Shown piece by piece: positions 1 through 8,415 of a stretch of 64,000 nucleotides of DNA. Under the pieces are notes generated by a model. The model saw only the letters and a program-made list of their open reading frames with translations, did no database searches and was not told where the DNA came from. Made by a program: the position numbers and the translations under genes. The DNA lies in assembly GCA_002702065.1 (NCBI GenBank), contig NZXX01000009.1, positions 434,001 to 498,000 on the forward strand, given 5' to 3'. Position 1 is the stretch's first letter. Each line of letters opens with the position of its first letter. The DNA comes from Anaerolineaceae bacterium. Its GTDB lineage: Bacteria > Chloroflexota > Anaerolineae > Aggregatilineales > Phototrophicaceae.

Positions 1-480
1 CGTCGCCTGCGAGACCAGCCCGGTGGTGTTGAGCGTGCCGCCCGGCTGCAACAGGATTTCGTCGCAGGCGCTGGCGACATAATAGGTAGCGTTGTCGTAA
101 CCCTGCGCAAAGGCGATCACCCGCTTGCCGTTCTCACGCAGGCGCAGAATACTGTTCCGCAAGGTCTGTAAATCCGCCAGCGGCATGGCAAACCCGCGCA
201 GATGCAGTATCACCCCCTGGGGGCGGGGGTCGGCTGCAATCTGCCGGAAGTAACGGTCGAGGTCAACCAAACTGGTGGGGGGTGCGCCGAAGATACGTTT
301 GCGCAGCCAGCCACGCGACTCCGGCAGGGCGGGCATCGTGGCGGGCAGCACCATCAGGATATAATCCAGCTCCTTAAACCGCCCGCGCCGCCAGTTGCCG
401 AACCGGAACCAGCCATACCGCAGCCCCCGCAGCGGGTTGATGTGCCACGAAGCAATCTTCTGCCGAAGCCGTTGGATCAT
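1..480 (-). CDS. S49 family peptidase (SppA-like), N-terminal part, cut by window edge
   Basis: The frame is open from an ATG at 480 to the first base of the window, giving 160 residues with no stop; the ORF track misses it because the end lies outside. The translation has the look of the signal peptide peptidase / protease IV family: 'GVILHLRGFAMPLADLQTLR' followed by 'GKRVIAFAQGYDNATYYVAS' and 'CDEILLQPGGTLNTTGL', which is the alternating strand/helix crotonase-like core that precedes the catalytic Ser. Family members are membrane-associated serine peptidases that degrade signal peptides or act in envelope stress. The catalytic Ser/Lys would lie beyond the window, so activity cannot be judged. 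Confidence 0.8.
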   Translation of the reverse strand, partial: MIQRLRQKIASWHINPLRGLRYGWFRFGNWRRGRFKELDYILMVLPATMPALPESRGWLRKRIFGAPPTSLVDLDRYFRQIAADPRPQGVILHLRGFAMPLADLQTLRNSILRLRENGKRVIAFAQGYDNATYYVASACDEILLQPGGTLNTTGLVSQAT

Positions 481-565
481 CGTCTACCCTTGCCACACCC
501 GTGCCAACACAGGGTATCATTGTACTACCGTTCGGCCTGATTACACGGGGAAACGGCAAAGTCTC

Positions 566-997
566 ATGAACGACAGCAGCACGTTATCACAGCTTGCAGA
601 GCTGGCGCTGGTTGCCATCGTCGGGCTTGTCCTGTTTACCGCACTGGGGATATTCGCGGCGCACCGCACCCACACCTACCCGCGCCGCCGGGCCAGCTAC
701 AGGCATCCATCGCTGTATTTCACCGGTCGCGGCACAGGTAATGTCGAAGCGGAAAGCCTGATCGAAAGCACTTACCGCATCGACTATCAGTTTTCCGGGG
801 ATGTACTGGTCAAAATCGAACTGATCGAAACAGCTACCGGCAACAGTGATACGATCCTGCTCAAGAGTGGCAGCGGCACCGCCGGGTTTCGCGTGCAGCA
901 CGCCGGGCACCATCGCCTGCACATCGAGCCGCTGCAAGAAGAAACCAGCTGGGAACTGAGCATTCAGCCCGTGGGGCAGGCGTCCGTGCGGGGCTGA
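566..997 (+). CDS. Hypothetical protein with one N-terminal membrane segment
   Basis: 143 residues from an ATG at 566; the longer track ORF starting at 395 runs antisense through the upstream peptidase and is not the likely start. Residues about 11-31 ('LALVAIVGLVLFTALGIFAA') form one hydrophobic helix followed by positive charges (HRTHTYPRRR), so the C-terminal ~110 residues may stay inside. The rest is rich in beta-strand-like sequence and recalls a small pre-peptidase C-terminal-type sandwich ('YRIDYQFSGDVLVKIELIET'), but I recognise no family. Divergent from the S49 peptidase with 85 bases between the starts, so they may share a promoter region. Confidence 0.6.
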   Translation: MNDSSTLSQLAELALVAIVGLVLFTALGIFAAHRTHTYPRRRASYRHPSLYFTGRGTGNVEAESLIESTYRIDYQFSGDVLVKIELIETATGNSDTILLKSGSGTAGFRVQHAGHHRLHIEPLQEETSWELSIQPVGQASVRG

Positions 998-1019
998 AAT
1001 ACCACAAAACGTGATCGGG

Positions 1020-1223
1020 TCAGCCAGCGTTGACAGCGCGTTTGAAAGCCGCCTTCGCCCCTTTTTCTACCCATTCAAAGCTCACCAGCTCCCACCCGGC
1101 GCGGCCATAGGTGTTTAGCCGATCGGTGAAAATGTCGGCATCGGCGTACAGGTCCGCTTCCTGGCTGGTGCTTTCCATATCCGTATCCTGAATAAAGACA
1201 ACCAGATATTCCCAAATCGGCAT
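1020..1223 (-). CDS. DUF4177-like small protein
   Basis: 67 residues starting 'MPIWEYLVVF' and carrying 'GRAGWELVSFEWVEKG', which matches the usual DUF4177 pattern of an N-terminal WEY-type strand and a GWELV motif before the last strand. Proteins of this family are small, cytoplasmic and of unknown function. It converges with the gene at 566-997 (22 bases between stops). No partner gene is obvious. The family call is from motif memory. Confidence 0.65.
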   Translation of the reverse strand: MPIWEYLVVFIQDTDMESTSQEADLYADADIFTDRLNTYGRAGWELVSFEWVEKGAKAAFKRAVNAG

Positions 1224-1297
1224 CGGTTTAGCTCCTGCATTGAGATGAGGTTTACTGCTTTTATTTTATGCCAGCCCGCTACCGTCGAGGATTAACG

Positions 1298-1657
1298 TCA
1301 CAGCGCCACCGCCACCGCCGACGCATGTTCGCGGGTATGCGTCAGGCTGATGTCCCACTGGGTGATGGACAGCTCATCGCTCACGCGGGCCGCCGCGCCG
1401 TGCAGATGCAGGGTGGGCCGTCCCCGGTGGTCGCAGCGAATTTCAATTTCGCGCCAGCTGACAACGCCGATGCCCGTACCCAATGCTTTGGCAACTGCTT
1501 CTTTGCCCGCCAGCCGCGCCGCCAGACGGTCGGGCCGGTCCTTACAGTCTTCGCGCTCGCCGGGTGTAAAAAAGCGGTTGAGGAAGCGCTCACCCAGACG
1601 GGCGATACCATTTTCCACTCGCTGAATTTCAATCAGATCAATGCCACAACGCAGCAT
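1298..1657 (-). CDS. acpS: Holo-[acyl-carrier-protein] synthase
   Basis: 119 residues, the usual length of AcpS. It transfers the 4'-phosphopantetheine group of CoA to the conserved Ser of apo-acyl carrier protein, needed for fatty acid synthesis. Family motifs visible are 'GIDLIEI' near the N-terminus with the metal-binding Asp, 'FTPGERE', and 'RLAGKEAVAKALGTG' with the Glu/Lys of the active site, then 'ISLTHTREHASAVAVAL' at the C-terminus. A GAGGAG ribosome site lies just upstream of the ATG at 1657. It is a lone gene, divergent from the secreted protein at 1836. Confidence 0.95.
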   Translation of the reverse strand: MLRCGIDLIEIQRVENGIARLGERFLNRFFTPGEREDCKDRPDRLAARLAGKEAVAKALGTGIGVVSWREIEIRCDHRGRPTLHLHGAAARVSDELSITQWDISLTHTREHASAVAVAL

Positions 1658-1835
1658 GGGTTACTCCTCAGTCAGCAGCCGGTTGGCCTGTGGTGATGTC
1701 ATCTGATCGAACCTCGCTGCGCGGCTGTCACAGATGAGCGTCTCCTCAGTATATAGCTTTCAGGCTCGACAATCGCCCCCCGGCGGTTAGAATTGGCGCT
1801 ACTTTTACCAGATGGGTGAGTGAGAGCGCAAGTTA

Positions 1836-3155
1836 ATGGGCCGCTGGATAACGGGTTTGTGCTGGGTCTTGTTCGTAACCGTCGCCGCCGCGGCACAGGA
1901 AAATGACCTGACCGCCGAAGACATTGTCATCCAAACAGAGGTCGATGCTTTTGGGCTGGAACAACCATTTGCGGTAGGGGTGCTGCGCAATCAGGGGGGC
2001 GACGCGTACCAGAATATCACCCTGTTCGCCGAAGTGTATGACGCCGACGACAACCTGATCGGTGAAGGACTGGGTTATATGGTGCGGGCCTGTGGCGAAG
2101 CGCTGATCAATTATGCCCTGCAACCAGAACACGCCGAGCCATTCTCCATTCATCTGGACATCTTCGAACCGGACATCGAAATCGACCGGGTAGCGGTGCT
2201 GGCACAGGGGGAAGCCATTTCACCCGCCGAACCAGCCGTTATCGAAAGCGGTGCCATCAGCCAGGTAACTGACGCAGAAGTGGTCGATGTCGAGTGGATT
2301 GACGGCACCAATCTGCGGTACAGCACCGGCTGCTGGCGCGATGTGTTCATCAACCGCCCGTGGTTCGAGTACAACCGCAGCACGGACAGCACCGAAGCCA
2401 TCCCCCATCCACGTACCGATGCCATTACGGGCCAGATGCGCGAACTGCTGCGCCTGGGTGATCCGGTCATTTTTAATCGCTCCTTCTTCAACTTCGCACC
2501 CGGTGGCCGCCGCGCCGTATACCAGACAGACCTGAACACGCTGGCGACAGTGGAACCGGACGGCTCGTTTGCCCGTGTGGTGTTCGATGATCTGTATAAC
2601 ATCACGCTGCAGGGCGTCAACTGGCACAAGGACAGCGGCGCTTTTGTGGCCTATTATCATGGCGGTTATGGCGACGAAGTCCTGTATCTGGTGGCCCACG
2701 CCGACGGGCAGGCCTTCAGCCAGCACCCCAAAGTCGCCATGCCATCGCAGATTGTGCCCGGTTTCGCAGCTAATGGGCGCGGCGTCGTCATCGGTACGAC
2801 CGTTGATGGCGTGACCGGCTATTACCTCAAGGCGACGACGAACGACTTCACTATCCCGATGTTCGAGGCGGAACTGCCGGGTAACAACTGGCCCGCCCCC
2901 TTCTACGAGATCACCGCTGCTGGCGACCGCTGGATTTACATCGCCCGCCCGGTCGATGGTGAAGCACGTCTGCAATGCTACAACCCGGATTCGCTGCAAC
3001 TGCACGATTACACCGCGCTGCCGCTGGACCTCGAAACCGACGAACGCGGCTGGATGTGGCTGTCCCCGGATAATCAGACGCTGGCGCTGGCGGCCAATGG
3101 CGTCAACGGTGGTTTGTGGCTGATCGACCTCACCCAGTTTGCGCCGTGCAGCTAA
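1836..3155 (+). CDS. Secreted TolB/beta-propeller-like protein of unknown function
   Basis: 439 residues. The N-terminus 'MGRWITGLCWVLFVTVAAAAQ' is a good Sec signal peptide with cleavage near Ala-Gln. Residues ~25-110 resemble an Ig-like/CARDB-type strand-rich domain ('PFAVGVLRNQGGDAYQNITL'). The remaining ~300 residues contain repeated short strands with Asp/Gly turns ('SFFNFAPGGRRAVYQTDL', 'MWLSPDNQTLALAANGV'), the pattern of a WD40/TolB-type propeller. No catalytic motif seen. It is followed within 71 bases by the GT39-like protein, so the two may be co-transcribed; I cannot assign a function. Confidence 0.75.
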   Translation: MGRWITGLCWVLFVTVAAAAQENDLTAEDIVIQTEVDAFGLEQPFAVGVLRNQGGDAYQNITLFAEVYDADDNLIGEGLGYMVRACGEALINYALQPEHAEPFSIHLDIFEPDIEIDRVAVLAQGEAISPAEPAVIESGAISQVTDAEVVDVEWIDGTNLRYSTGCWRDVFINRPWFEYNRSTDSTEAIPHPRTDAITGQMRELLRLGDPVIFNRSFFNFAPGGRRAVYQTDLNTLATVEPDGSFARVVFDDLYNITLQGVNWHKDSGAFVAYYHGGYGDEVLYLVAHADGQAFSQHPKVAMPSQIVPGFAANGRGVVIGTTVDGVTGYYLKATTNDFTIPMFEAELPGNNWPAPFYEITAAGDRWIYIARPVDGEARLQCYNPDSLQLHDYTALPLDLETDERGWMWLSPDNQTLALAANGVNGGLWLIDLTQFAPCS

Positions 3156-3187
3156 ATGCCGATTCCCCGGAATCCTCGGCGTTACCG

Positions 3188-3215
3188 GTAAGGGCGATTC
3201 GCGAATCGCCCCTAC
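3188..3215. repeat. 28-base palindromic repeat element (REP-like)
   Basis: GTAAGGGCGATTCG/CGAATCGCCCCTAC is a 14+14 inverted repeat with one mismatch; the inner 20 bases 3192-3211 are a perfect palindrome. Its ends (GTAGGGGC ... GCCCCTAC) match the outer arms of the element at 54921-54973, which suggests one dispersed family. It sits between the secreted protein and the GT39-like protein and would fall inside the over-extended ORF that starts at 3116. Confidence 0.6.
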
Positions 3216-3226
3216 AAACACCATCC

Positions 3227-5179
3227 TTGCAAAATCAGGGTATCCGCCGTCTGGAATGGGTGGCGCTGGTCGGCATCCTGCTGCTGGCGGCGGCACTGCG
3301 CCTGGGTTGGCCGGGCGTGAACTCATTCGCATTTGACGAGGCCAACCTCAGCCTGATCGCGCTGGAGATGGCCCGCGGCGGCACTTTCGCCAGTGTGGGG
3401 ATGCCCTCATCGGTGGGCGTGCCGAATTTACCGGCGGCGGCGTGGGTCTTCAGCCTGCCGTATGTTGTGTCGCCTGATCCGCTGATCGCCACGCAGTTCG
3501 TCGGCCTGCTCAGTATCGGCGTTGTGGCGGGGACATGGTGGCTGGCGCGGCGGATATGGGGCGGTTGGGCCGGGCTGACGGCGGCGCTGTTTCTGGCTGC
3601 TTCGCCCTATGCGGTCCTCTATTCCCGCAGCATCTGGTCGCAGAATCTGCTGCCGCTGTGCGGCCTGCTGTGGGCGTGGACAGCATTCCTCGGAGCCACC
3701 CGCCATAACCGGCTGGCGATTGCGGCCCATGTCTTTCTGGCCGGGTTCATCTTTCAGGTACATTTTGCGGGCGCGGCGCTGGTGCTGCCGACGCTCTATT
3801 TTTTTGTGCGCTTCCGCTGGTGGCGACACCTGCTGCCGGTCCTCATCGGCGGCGGACTGGCCCTGCTGGCGCTGCTGCCCTTCGCGCTGGAGGTGGCCTG
3901 CCGCCGCCCGGATGTCGTTGAGCAGTATCAGGCTGCGCTTGGCGGGGATACACGCTATGACCTGCAAGCCTTGGGGCATCTGCTGCAAGTCGCGCTCGGC
4001 GCCGACTGGGGCTTTCTGCTGCTCGGCAATTTGCAGCCGCCGGATTCACCGCTGCTAACAGCGCTGGCCGGGGTGGTATTACTCACCGGCCTGATTGCGA
4101 TCATCGTGCGGATTATTCGACCACGTCGCAGAACCGGACCCTACCGCCACGCGCATCGCCCGGAACACGCCATCCTTGCTGAAATCCTTATCGCATGGCT
4201 GATCGCGGCGCCGTTGTTTTTTGCGCGCCACAGCACCCCGGTCCAGATTCACTATCAACTGGCGGCGCTGCCAGCCCTGGCGCTGCTGGTCGGGGCGGGG
4301 GTGCGCTTCCTGCAATCGCGCGCACGTCTGTGGCGCATCCTGCCGCTTCTGGTCGCCATTCTCGCCGGGGTGTGGACGGTGCAGCTGGCACAGGGGCTGG
4401 ACCAGGCCGGGCGCGTGGTCACCCCCAACGGGCTGGGCACCCCGCTGAGCTACACCCGCAGCGCGGCTTACAGCGTGCCACCGGGCCAACCCGCCTTGTT
4501 TTTTACACATGGCGACGACCCGAACGTCGATGGCGAAGCAGCCGTTTTCGAAACGCTGTGGTGGGGCCGACCGCATCGCATTGTACGCGGCGGTTCGCTG
4601 CTGATCCTGCCCGATCATCCGGCCTACCTGATGGCGACGCTGTATCCCATTCAGGCGTGGGAAGAGCTTGACGCTGCCGGGCTGGCTGAAAACACACGCA
4701 CTTTGCCCCGGCGCGACGGTGAAGAACCGTTTGTCGCCATCCTCTACGATGGCGCTGCTGCCCCGCAGGGCTTTACACTGCTGGATGAGCCGGTGGCGCT
4801 GGCGGATGGCACCCAACTCGAAGGCTGGCGTGTGCGCACGGTCGGTCCCCGGCTGCGCATCTCGACCCTGTGGCGGGTGGTCGACCTGCCGGAAGCGGGC
4901 ACGTACCAGCAGTTCCACCATCTGCGGACAAGTGGTGCGCCAGACGATGCCGAGCCGTTCAAAATCACCGATGTGCCGCTGTCCGCACACCGCTGGCAGG
5001 TGGATGATCAGCTGATTGTGATGGCCGATTTTTTCATGGATGAACTGGCCGCAATCGAAGGCCCGCTGTGGGTGGATGTCGGCCATTACACCCTGCCGGA
5101 TGGCGCGCGTATTCCGCAGGTCAACAACGGCACAGACGCACTGCGATTGGGGCCATTTGAATTGCCGACGACCGAATAA
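3227..5179 (+). CDS. GT39-like polytopic membrane glycosyltransferase
   Basis: About 650 residues. An N-terminal helix is followed by 'SFAFDEANLSLIALEMARGG', the acidic first-loop motif typical of the ArnT/PMT (GT39, GT83) superfamily that moves sugars from polyprenyl-phosphate donors. Some nine or ten further hydrophobic segments run to residue ~420, then a ~230-residue soluble, probably extracytoplasmic domain. The start is uncertain: the track uses a GTG at 3116 that lies inside the previous gene and reads through the palindrome at 3188-3215. I prefer a TTG at 3227, or a GTG about 35 bases further on. Substrate unknown. Confidence 0.75.
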   Translation: MQNQGIRRLEWVALVGILLLAAALRLGWPGVNSFAFDEANLSLIALEMARGGTFASVGMPSSVGVPNLPAAAWVFSLPYVVSPDPLIATQFVGLLSIGVVAGTWWLARRIWGGWAGLTAALFLAASPYAVLYSRSIWSQNLLPLCGLLWAWTAFLGATRHNRLAIAAHVFLAGFIFQVHFAGAALVLPTLYFFVRFRWWRHLLPVLIGGGLALLALLPFALEVACRRPDVVEQYQAALGGDTRYDLQALGHLLQVALGADWGFLLLGNLQPPDSPLLTALAGVVLLTGLIAIIVRIIRPRRRTGPYRHAHRPEHAILAEILIAWLIAAPLFFARHSTPVQIHYQLAALPALALLVGAGVRFLQSRARLWRILPLLVAILAGVWTVQLAQGLDQAGRVVTPNGLGTPLSYTRSAAYSVPPGQPALFFTHGDDPNVDGEAAVFETLWWGRPHRIVRGGSLLILPDHPAYLMATLYPIQAWEELDAAGLAENTRTLPRRDGEEPFVAILYDGAAAPQGFTLLDEPVALADGTQLEGWRVRTVGPRLRISTLWRVVDLPEAGTYQQFHHLRTSGAPDDAEPFKITDVPLSAHRWQVDDQLIVMADFFMDELAAIEGPLWVDVGHYTLPDGARIPQVNNGTDALRLGPFELPTTE

Positions 5180-5230
5180 CGATTGCCCACCGCCCAACCC
5201 GCTGTCGGCGCAAATTCGGCGCTTGCCCAC

Positions 5231-5236
5231 TATAAT
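5231..5236 (+). promoter_or_regulatory. Putative -10 box (TATAAT) of the Ig/LysM gene
   Basis: A perfect TATAAT lies 49 bases upstream of the ATG at 5280. No convincing -35 hexamer sits at the right distance, so the call rests on the -10 alone. Confidence 0.4.
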
Positions 5237-5279
5237 ACAGTCAGATAAATAGCGGATGCTGTTGCTTGCAGGAGGAACC

Positions 5280-7778
5280 ATGCGAAAACACATCGGTACG
5301 ATGTTTTTGATTCTCAGCTTCATACTGGTGGGGCTGGTGGGCGCACAGGGCGATCAGGACCCAACAGCAACGCCACCACCGTCGGTCACCATCAGTTCAC
5401 CCGCCCCCGGCGCGGTGCTGCCCAACATGAACGCGATCACGGTGACCGGCACCGGTACATCGTTGTTTGAAAACAGCCTGACCGTGCAGGCGCTCGACAG
5501 CGGCGGCAATATCCTGGCGCAGCAGCCTGTAACCACCAATGCGCCGGAAGTCGGCGGCACCGGCAGTTATCAGGCGACCCTGTCCGTCAGTGTGGCTCCG
5601 GGCACCGCCGGTGTGATTCGTGCTTTTGCGGTATCTGCCAATGATGGCAGCATCGTGGCCGAATCCACCATCAATGTGACATATGGGTCGACGCCCGCAC
5701 CGTCGAGCATCACCATCAACACGCCGACCGCTGGTTCGGTGCTGCCCAACAACGGCACATTTCTGGTCAGTGGTACCGCCACGAATGTCTTTGAAGGTAA
5801 TGTTGTCGTGCAGGCGCGGGATGGCGCAGGCAATGTCCTGACCCAACAGCCCACCACCGCCCCCGGCGCGGCCCTGGGTGGAACCGGCAACTGGCAAATC
5901 AACCTGACCGTCAATGTCGCCGCTGGCACCAACGGCAGTATCCGGGCATTTTCCGAATCGCCGCAGGATGGCAGCGTCGTGGCCGAGGCGATCGTCAACG
6001 TTACTTACGGCGCCATCCCTGACGATGCCGATCTGACGATCACCTTCCCGGCAGCGGGCACCGTGGTCAACACAGCGGGCGGCGTCACCGTCAACGGCAC
6101 TTCACGCAACATCACAGACGGTAATGTCACGGTTCAGCTGCGCGACGGCAACAACCGTGTCCTCAGCGAACGCAGCGTCAAGACCAGCCCGACCCAGGGT
6201 GACGGCCAGTGGACGGCGCAGCTTGGCGCATTTTTCACCGCCAATATCCCCGGTTCGATCTATGCGTTTGCACCCGGCGTCGGCGAAGGCGGACAGTTCG
6301 TGTCGGATACGATTTTTGTCACCTTCCAGACAAATTGTGGTGTGCGGACAGATTGGCCGGTTTACATCGTGCAGCGTGGTGATACGCTCACCCGCATCGC
6401 CCAACGGGTCAGCAGCAGTGTGTCCGAACTGGCACAGGCGAACTGCTTAAACAACCCCAGCATCATCGAGGTCGGCCAGCAGCTGCGCGTACCCCGCCAG
6501 CCCATCAACCCGACACCGCCGCCGGTTCCGTCGATCATCAGCATCACCGCACCGCAGAACGGCGCCGCCGTTAACCCGGCCAGCCCGATCATCGTGACCG
6601 GCACCGGCAGTGGCCTGAGCAATGTCACCGTACAGGCGCTGGACGCCAGCAATAATGTCCTGGCAGCCCAAACCGTCGTCGTCAGCGCCGGACGCTGGCA
6701 GGCGATGTTATCGGTCGGCACCGCAACTGGCACCAGCGGGCGCATCACCGCCTTCGCGACGTCACCACAGGATGGCAGCGTAATCGCGTCGGCGTCGGTC
6801 AGCGTGTTTTTCGGCCAGCAGCCACCCAGTGGCTCGATGCTGGAAATCACCACGCCGCAGCCATTCGCGGTGCTCAACACGCAGGTGCCATCCACCATCA
6901 GCGGCACCGGCAGCGGGTTGTCCAACGCCAGCCTGGTCGTGCGCGTGCTCGATAATGACAGCAATGTGCTTGGTGATTATCCGGTAACGCTGAATGACAG
7001 CGGCAACTGGCTGGTCAATGTGACGATCGACGTCGCGCCGGGGACGTGGGGCATGATCTATGCCTATGCACAATCCCCGTCGACGGGCAGCATCGTCGCC
7101 GCCGATCTGGTCAATGTCATTTTTGGCGCAGACCAGCCCGGCCCGTTTGTCACCATCAGCGAACCAATGCCCTATTCGACAGTGGGCACCGAAAGTATCA
7201 CCGTACGGGGTTATGGGGGCCGCCTGTTCGAAGGCAATGTCGTGGTACGGGCGCTGGATAACGACGGCAACACGCTCAGCGAAGGCCCCACCATCATCAA
7301 TGCCAGCGAGATGGGCGGTGAAGGTGAGTGGGAAATCAGCCTGAGCCTGGGTGTGGTACCCGGCACGCGCGGCATCATCGAGGCTTTTTCGACCTCGCCT
7401 GAAGATGGCAGCGTGATCACCCATGCGCAGGTGCCGGTCATTTACGGCGAACCTGTCGCTGGCGAACCCTTTATCCAGATCGCCAATCCGCTGCCCGGCT
7501 CACCGATCTCGGATGCGACCGGTCTGGCGGTGATGGGTTATGCAAGCGCGCTGCCCTCGGACATCATCACGGTTCAGTTGATCGACGACGAAGGCAATAT
7601 CCTGGCATCTCGCTCGGCCAACATTGGCGGCGATACGTGGGAAGTTATGCTGACTCTGGTATCGCTGGAACCGGGCACAAGTGGGCGGCTGGTCGCCTTT
7701 GCCAGCGGCTCGAACGGCGCGGTGATCGCCCGTGACAGCTTTGATGTGCGCTTTATCGGCGATGTCGTCCTGCGCTGA
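5280..7778 (+). CDS. Secreted protein with seven Ig-like repeats and an internal LysM domain
   Basis: 832 residues from the ATG at 5280, chosen because AGGAGG lies just before it. 'MRKHIGTMFLILSFILVGLVGAQG' is a Sec signal peptide. Seven ~90-residue repeats follow, each with a P-x-x-G opening, a GTG/GYG turn, a 'VVVQALD'-like strand, GxW, 'PGTxGxIxAF' and 'SPQDGSV' motifs, like the Gmad2 class of Ig-like domains. Between repeats 3 and 4, around residue 360, is a LysM domain ('YIVQRGDTLTRIAQRVSSSV' to 'VGQQLRVP'). LysM modules bind N-acetylglucosamine polymers, so the protein may coat or cross-link an envelope polysaccharide (inference). Own promoter-like TATAAT upstream. Confidence 0.85.
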   Translation: MRKHIGTMFLILSFILVGLVGAQGDQDPTATPPPSVTISSPAPGAVLPNMNAITVTGTGTSLFENSLTVQALDSGGNILAQQPVTTNAPEVGGTGSYQATLSVSVAPGTAGVIRAFAVSANDGSIVAESTINVTYGSTPAPSSITINTPTAGSVLPNNGTFLVSGTATNVFEGNVVVQARDGAGNVLTQQPTTAPGAALGGTGNWQINLTVNVAAGTNGSIRAFSESPQDGSVVAEAIVNVTYGAIPDDADLTITFPAAGTVVNTAGGVTVNGTSRNITDGNVTVQLRDGNNRVLSERSVKTSPTQGDGQWTAQLGAFFTANIPGSIYAFAPGVGEGGQFVSDTIFVTFQTNCGVRTDWPVYIVQRGDTLTRIAQRVSSSVSELAQANCLNNPSIIEVGQQLRVPRQPINPTPPPVPSIISITAPQNGAAVNPASPIIVTGTGSGLSNVTVQALDASNNVLAAQTVVVSAGRWQAMLSVGTATGTSGRITAFATSPQDGSVIASASVSVFFGQQPPSGSMLEITTPQPFAVLNTQVPSTISGTGSGLSNASLVVRVLDNDSNVLGDYPVTLNDSGNWLVNVTIDVAPGTWGMIYAYAQSPSTGSIVAADLVNVIFGADQPGPFVTISEPMPYSTVGTESITVRGYGGRLFEGNVVVRALDNDGNTLSEGPTIINASEMGGEGEWEISLSLGVVPGTRGIIEAFSTSPEDGSVITHAQVPVIYGEPVAGEPFIQIANPLPGSPISDATGLAVMGYASALPSDIITVQLIDDEGNILASRSANIGGDTWEVMLTLVSLEPGTSGRLVAFASGSNGAVIARDSFDVRFIGDVVLR

Positions 7779-7795
7779 GTGGGGCATCCAGCGGG

Positions 7796-7827
7796 AAAAA
7801 AACAGGGAGGGCCGTCTGTGCCCTCCC
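7796..7827 (-). terminator. Rho-independent terminator of the 7852-8262 gene
   Basis: On the minus strand GGGAGGGC-acagacg-GCCCTCCC (perfect 8-bp stem) is followed by TGTTTTTTT. It lies 25 bases past the stop of the minus-strand gene. On the plus strand no U-run follows the hairpin. Confidence 0.85.
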
Positions 7828-7851
7828 ACCCTCAACGCGGTGCGGGTGGAA

Positions 7852-8262
7852 CTATTCCGCCAGCGCAAAATCCTGCCGGCTGACATCCCCTTCTGGCGGC
7901 AGCGTAAACATCAGGTCCAGCATTTGCCCCTGGGCATCTGGCCCGGCCAGCACATTGTATGCCCCGGTTTCATCCTGATACAACAGCACATGCCGCCCGG
8001 CGTCATGATATGAATCCAGCAGCAGGGGTTGATCCGGCTGCGGTGCATTTTCGTCAGCAATCAGGCTGATCAGCGGTTCTGTGCTTTGCAGCGCCGCGTT
8101 ATCCCAGATGTCGATCTGCCAGCCATCTTCCACTTCGCTGATATAGGTCGTCACGGGTGACGGGCAGACAATGACCTCGGCGGCGGGTTGGCTGCTCACG
8201 ATCAAATCCTGACATGGCTGGCCCTGCATCAGGAACCACAACAGACCAAATAGAACATTCAT
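7852..8262 (-). CDS. Small exported protein of unknown function
   Basis: 136 residues from an ATG at 8262, preferred over the track start at 8298 because it has a GAGG site upstream and begins a clean signal peptide ('MNVLFGLLWFLMQGQ'). The mature part has two early Cys ('QPCQDLIV' and 'VIVCPSP') that could form a disulfide, and a strand-rich body. No family recognised. Single gene with its own terminator downstream; transcribed away from the FHA protein gene. Confidence 0.65.
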   Translation of the reverse strand: MNVLFGLLWFLMQGQPCQDLIVSSQPAAEVIVCPSPVTTYISEVEDGWQIDIWDNAALQSTEPLISLIADENAPQPDQPLLLDSYHDAGRHVLLYQDETGAYNVLAGPDAQGQMLDLMFTLPPEGDVSRQDFALAE

Positions 8263-8352
8263 ACAAAACCTCAAGTCTGATAACGGTATAATCACCATAG
8301 AGCAAGAAACGGCGCTCGTCCCTTGAGATACGGACGAACACCCTGCGATGTG

Positions 8353-8380
8353 TTGCTAAAGATGCTCATCCGGCTACAAT
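8353..8380 (+). promoter_or_regulatory. Putative sigma70 promoter of the FHA protein gene
   Basis: TTGCTA at 8353-8358, 16 bases, then TACAAT at 8375-8380, 35 bases before the ATG at 8416. The -10 box is one arm of a perfect inverted repeat CTACAAT-cgaa-ATTGTAG (8374-8391), which could be an operator. Confidence 0.5.
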
Positions 8381-8415
8381 CGAAATTGTAGAAGTACGCA
8401 GAGGAGTCCTGTGTT

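Noticed and set aside
2220-3332. 370-residue minus-strand ORF
   Set aside because: Antisense to a secreted protein with a clear signal peptide; no motifs of its own.
4079-5323. 414-residue minus-strand ORF
   Set aside because: Antisense to the GT39-like membrane protein; low-complexity, Arg/Gln-rich product typical of GC-rich shadow frames.
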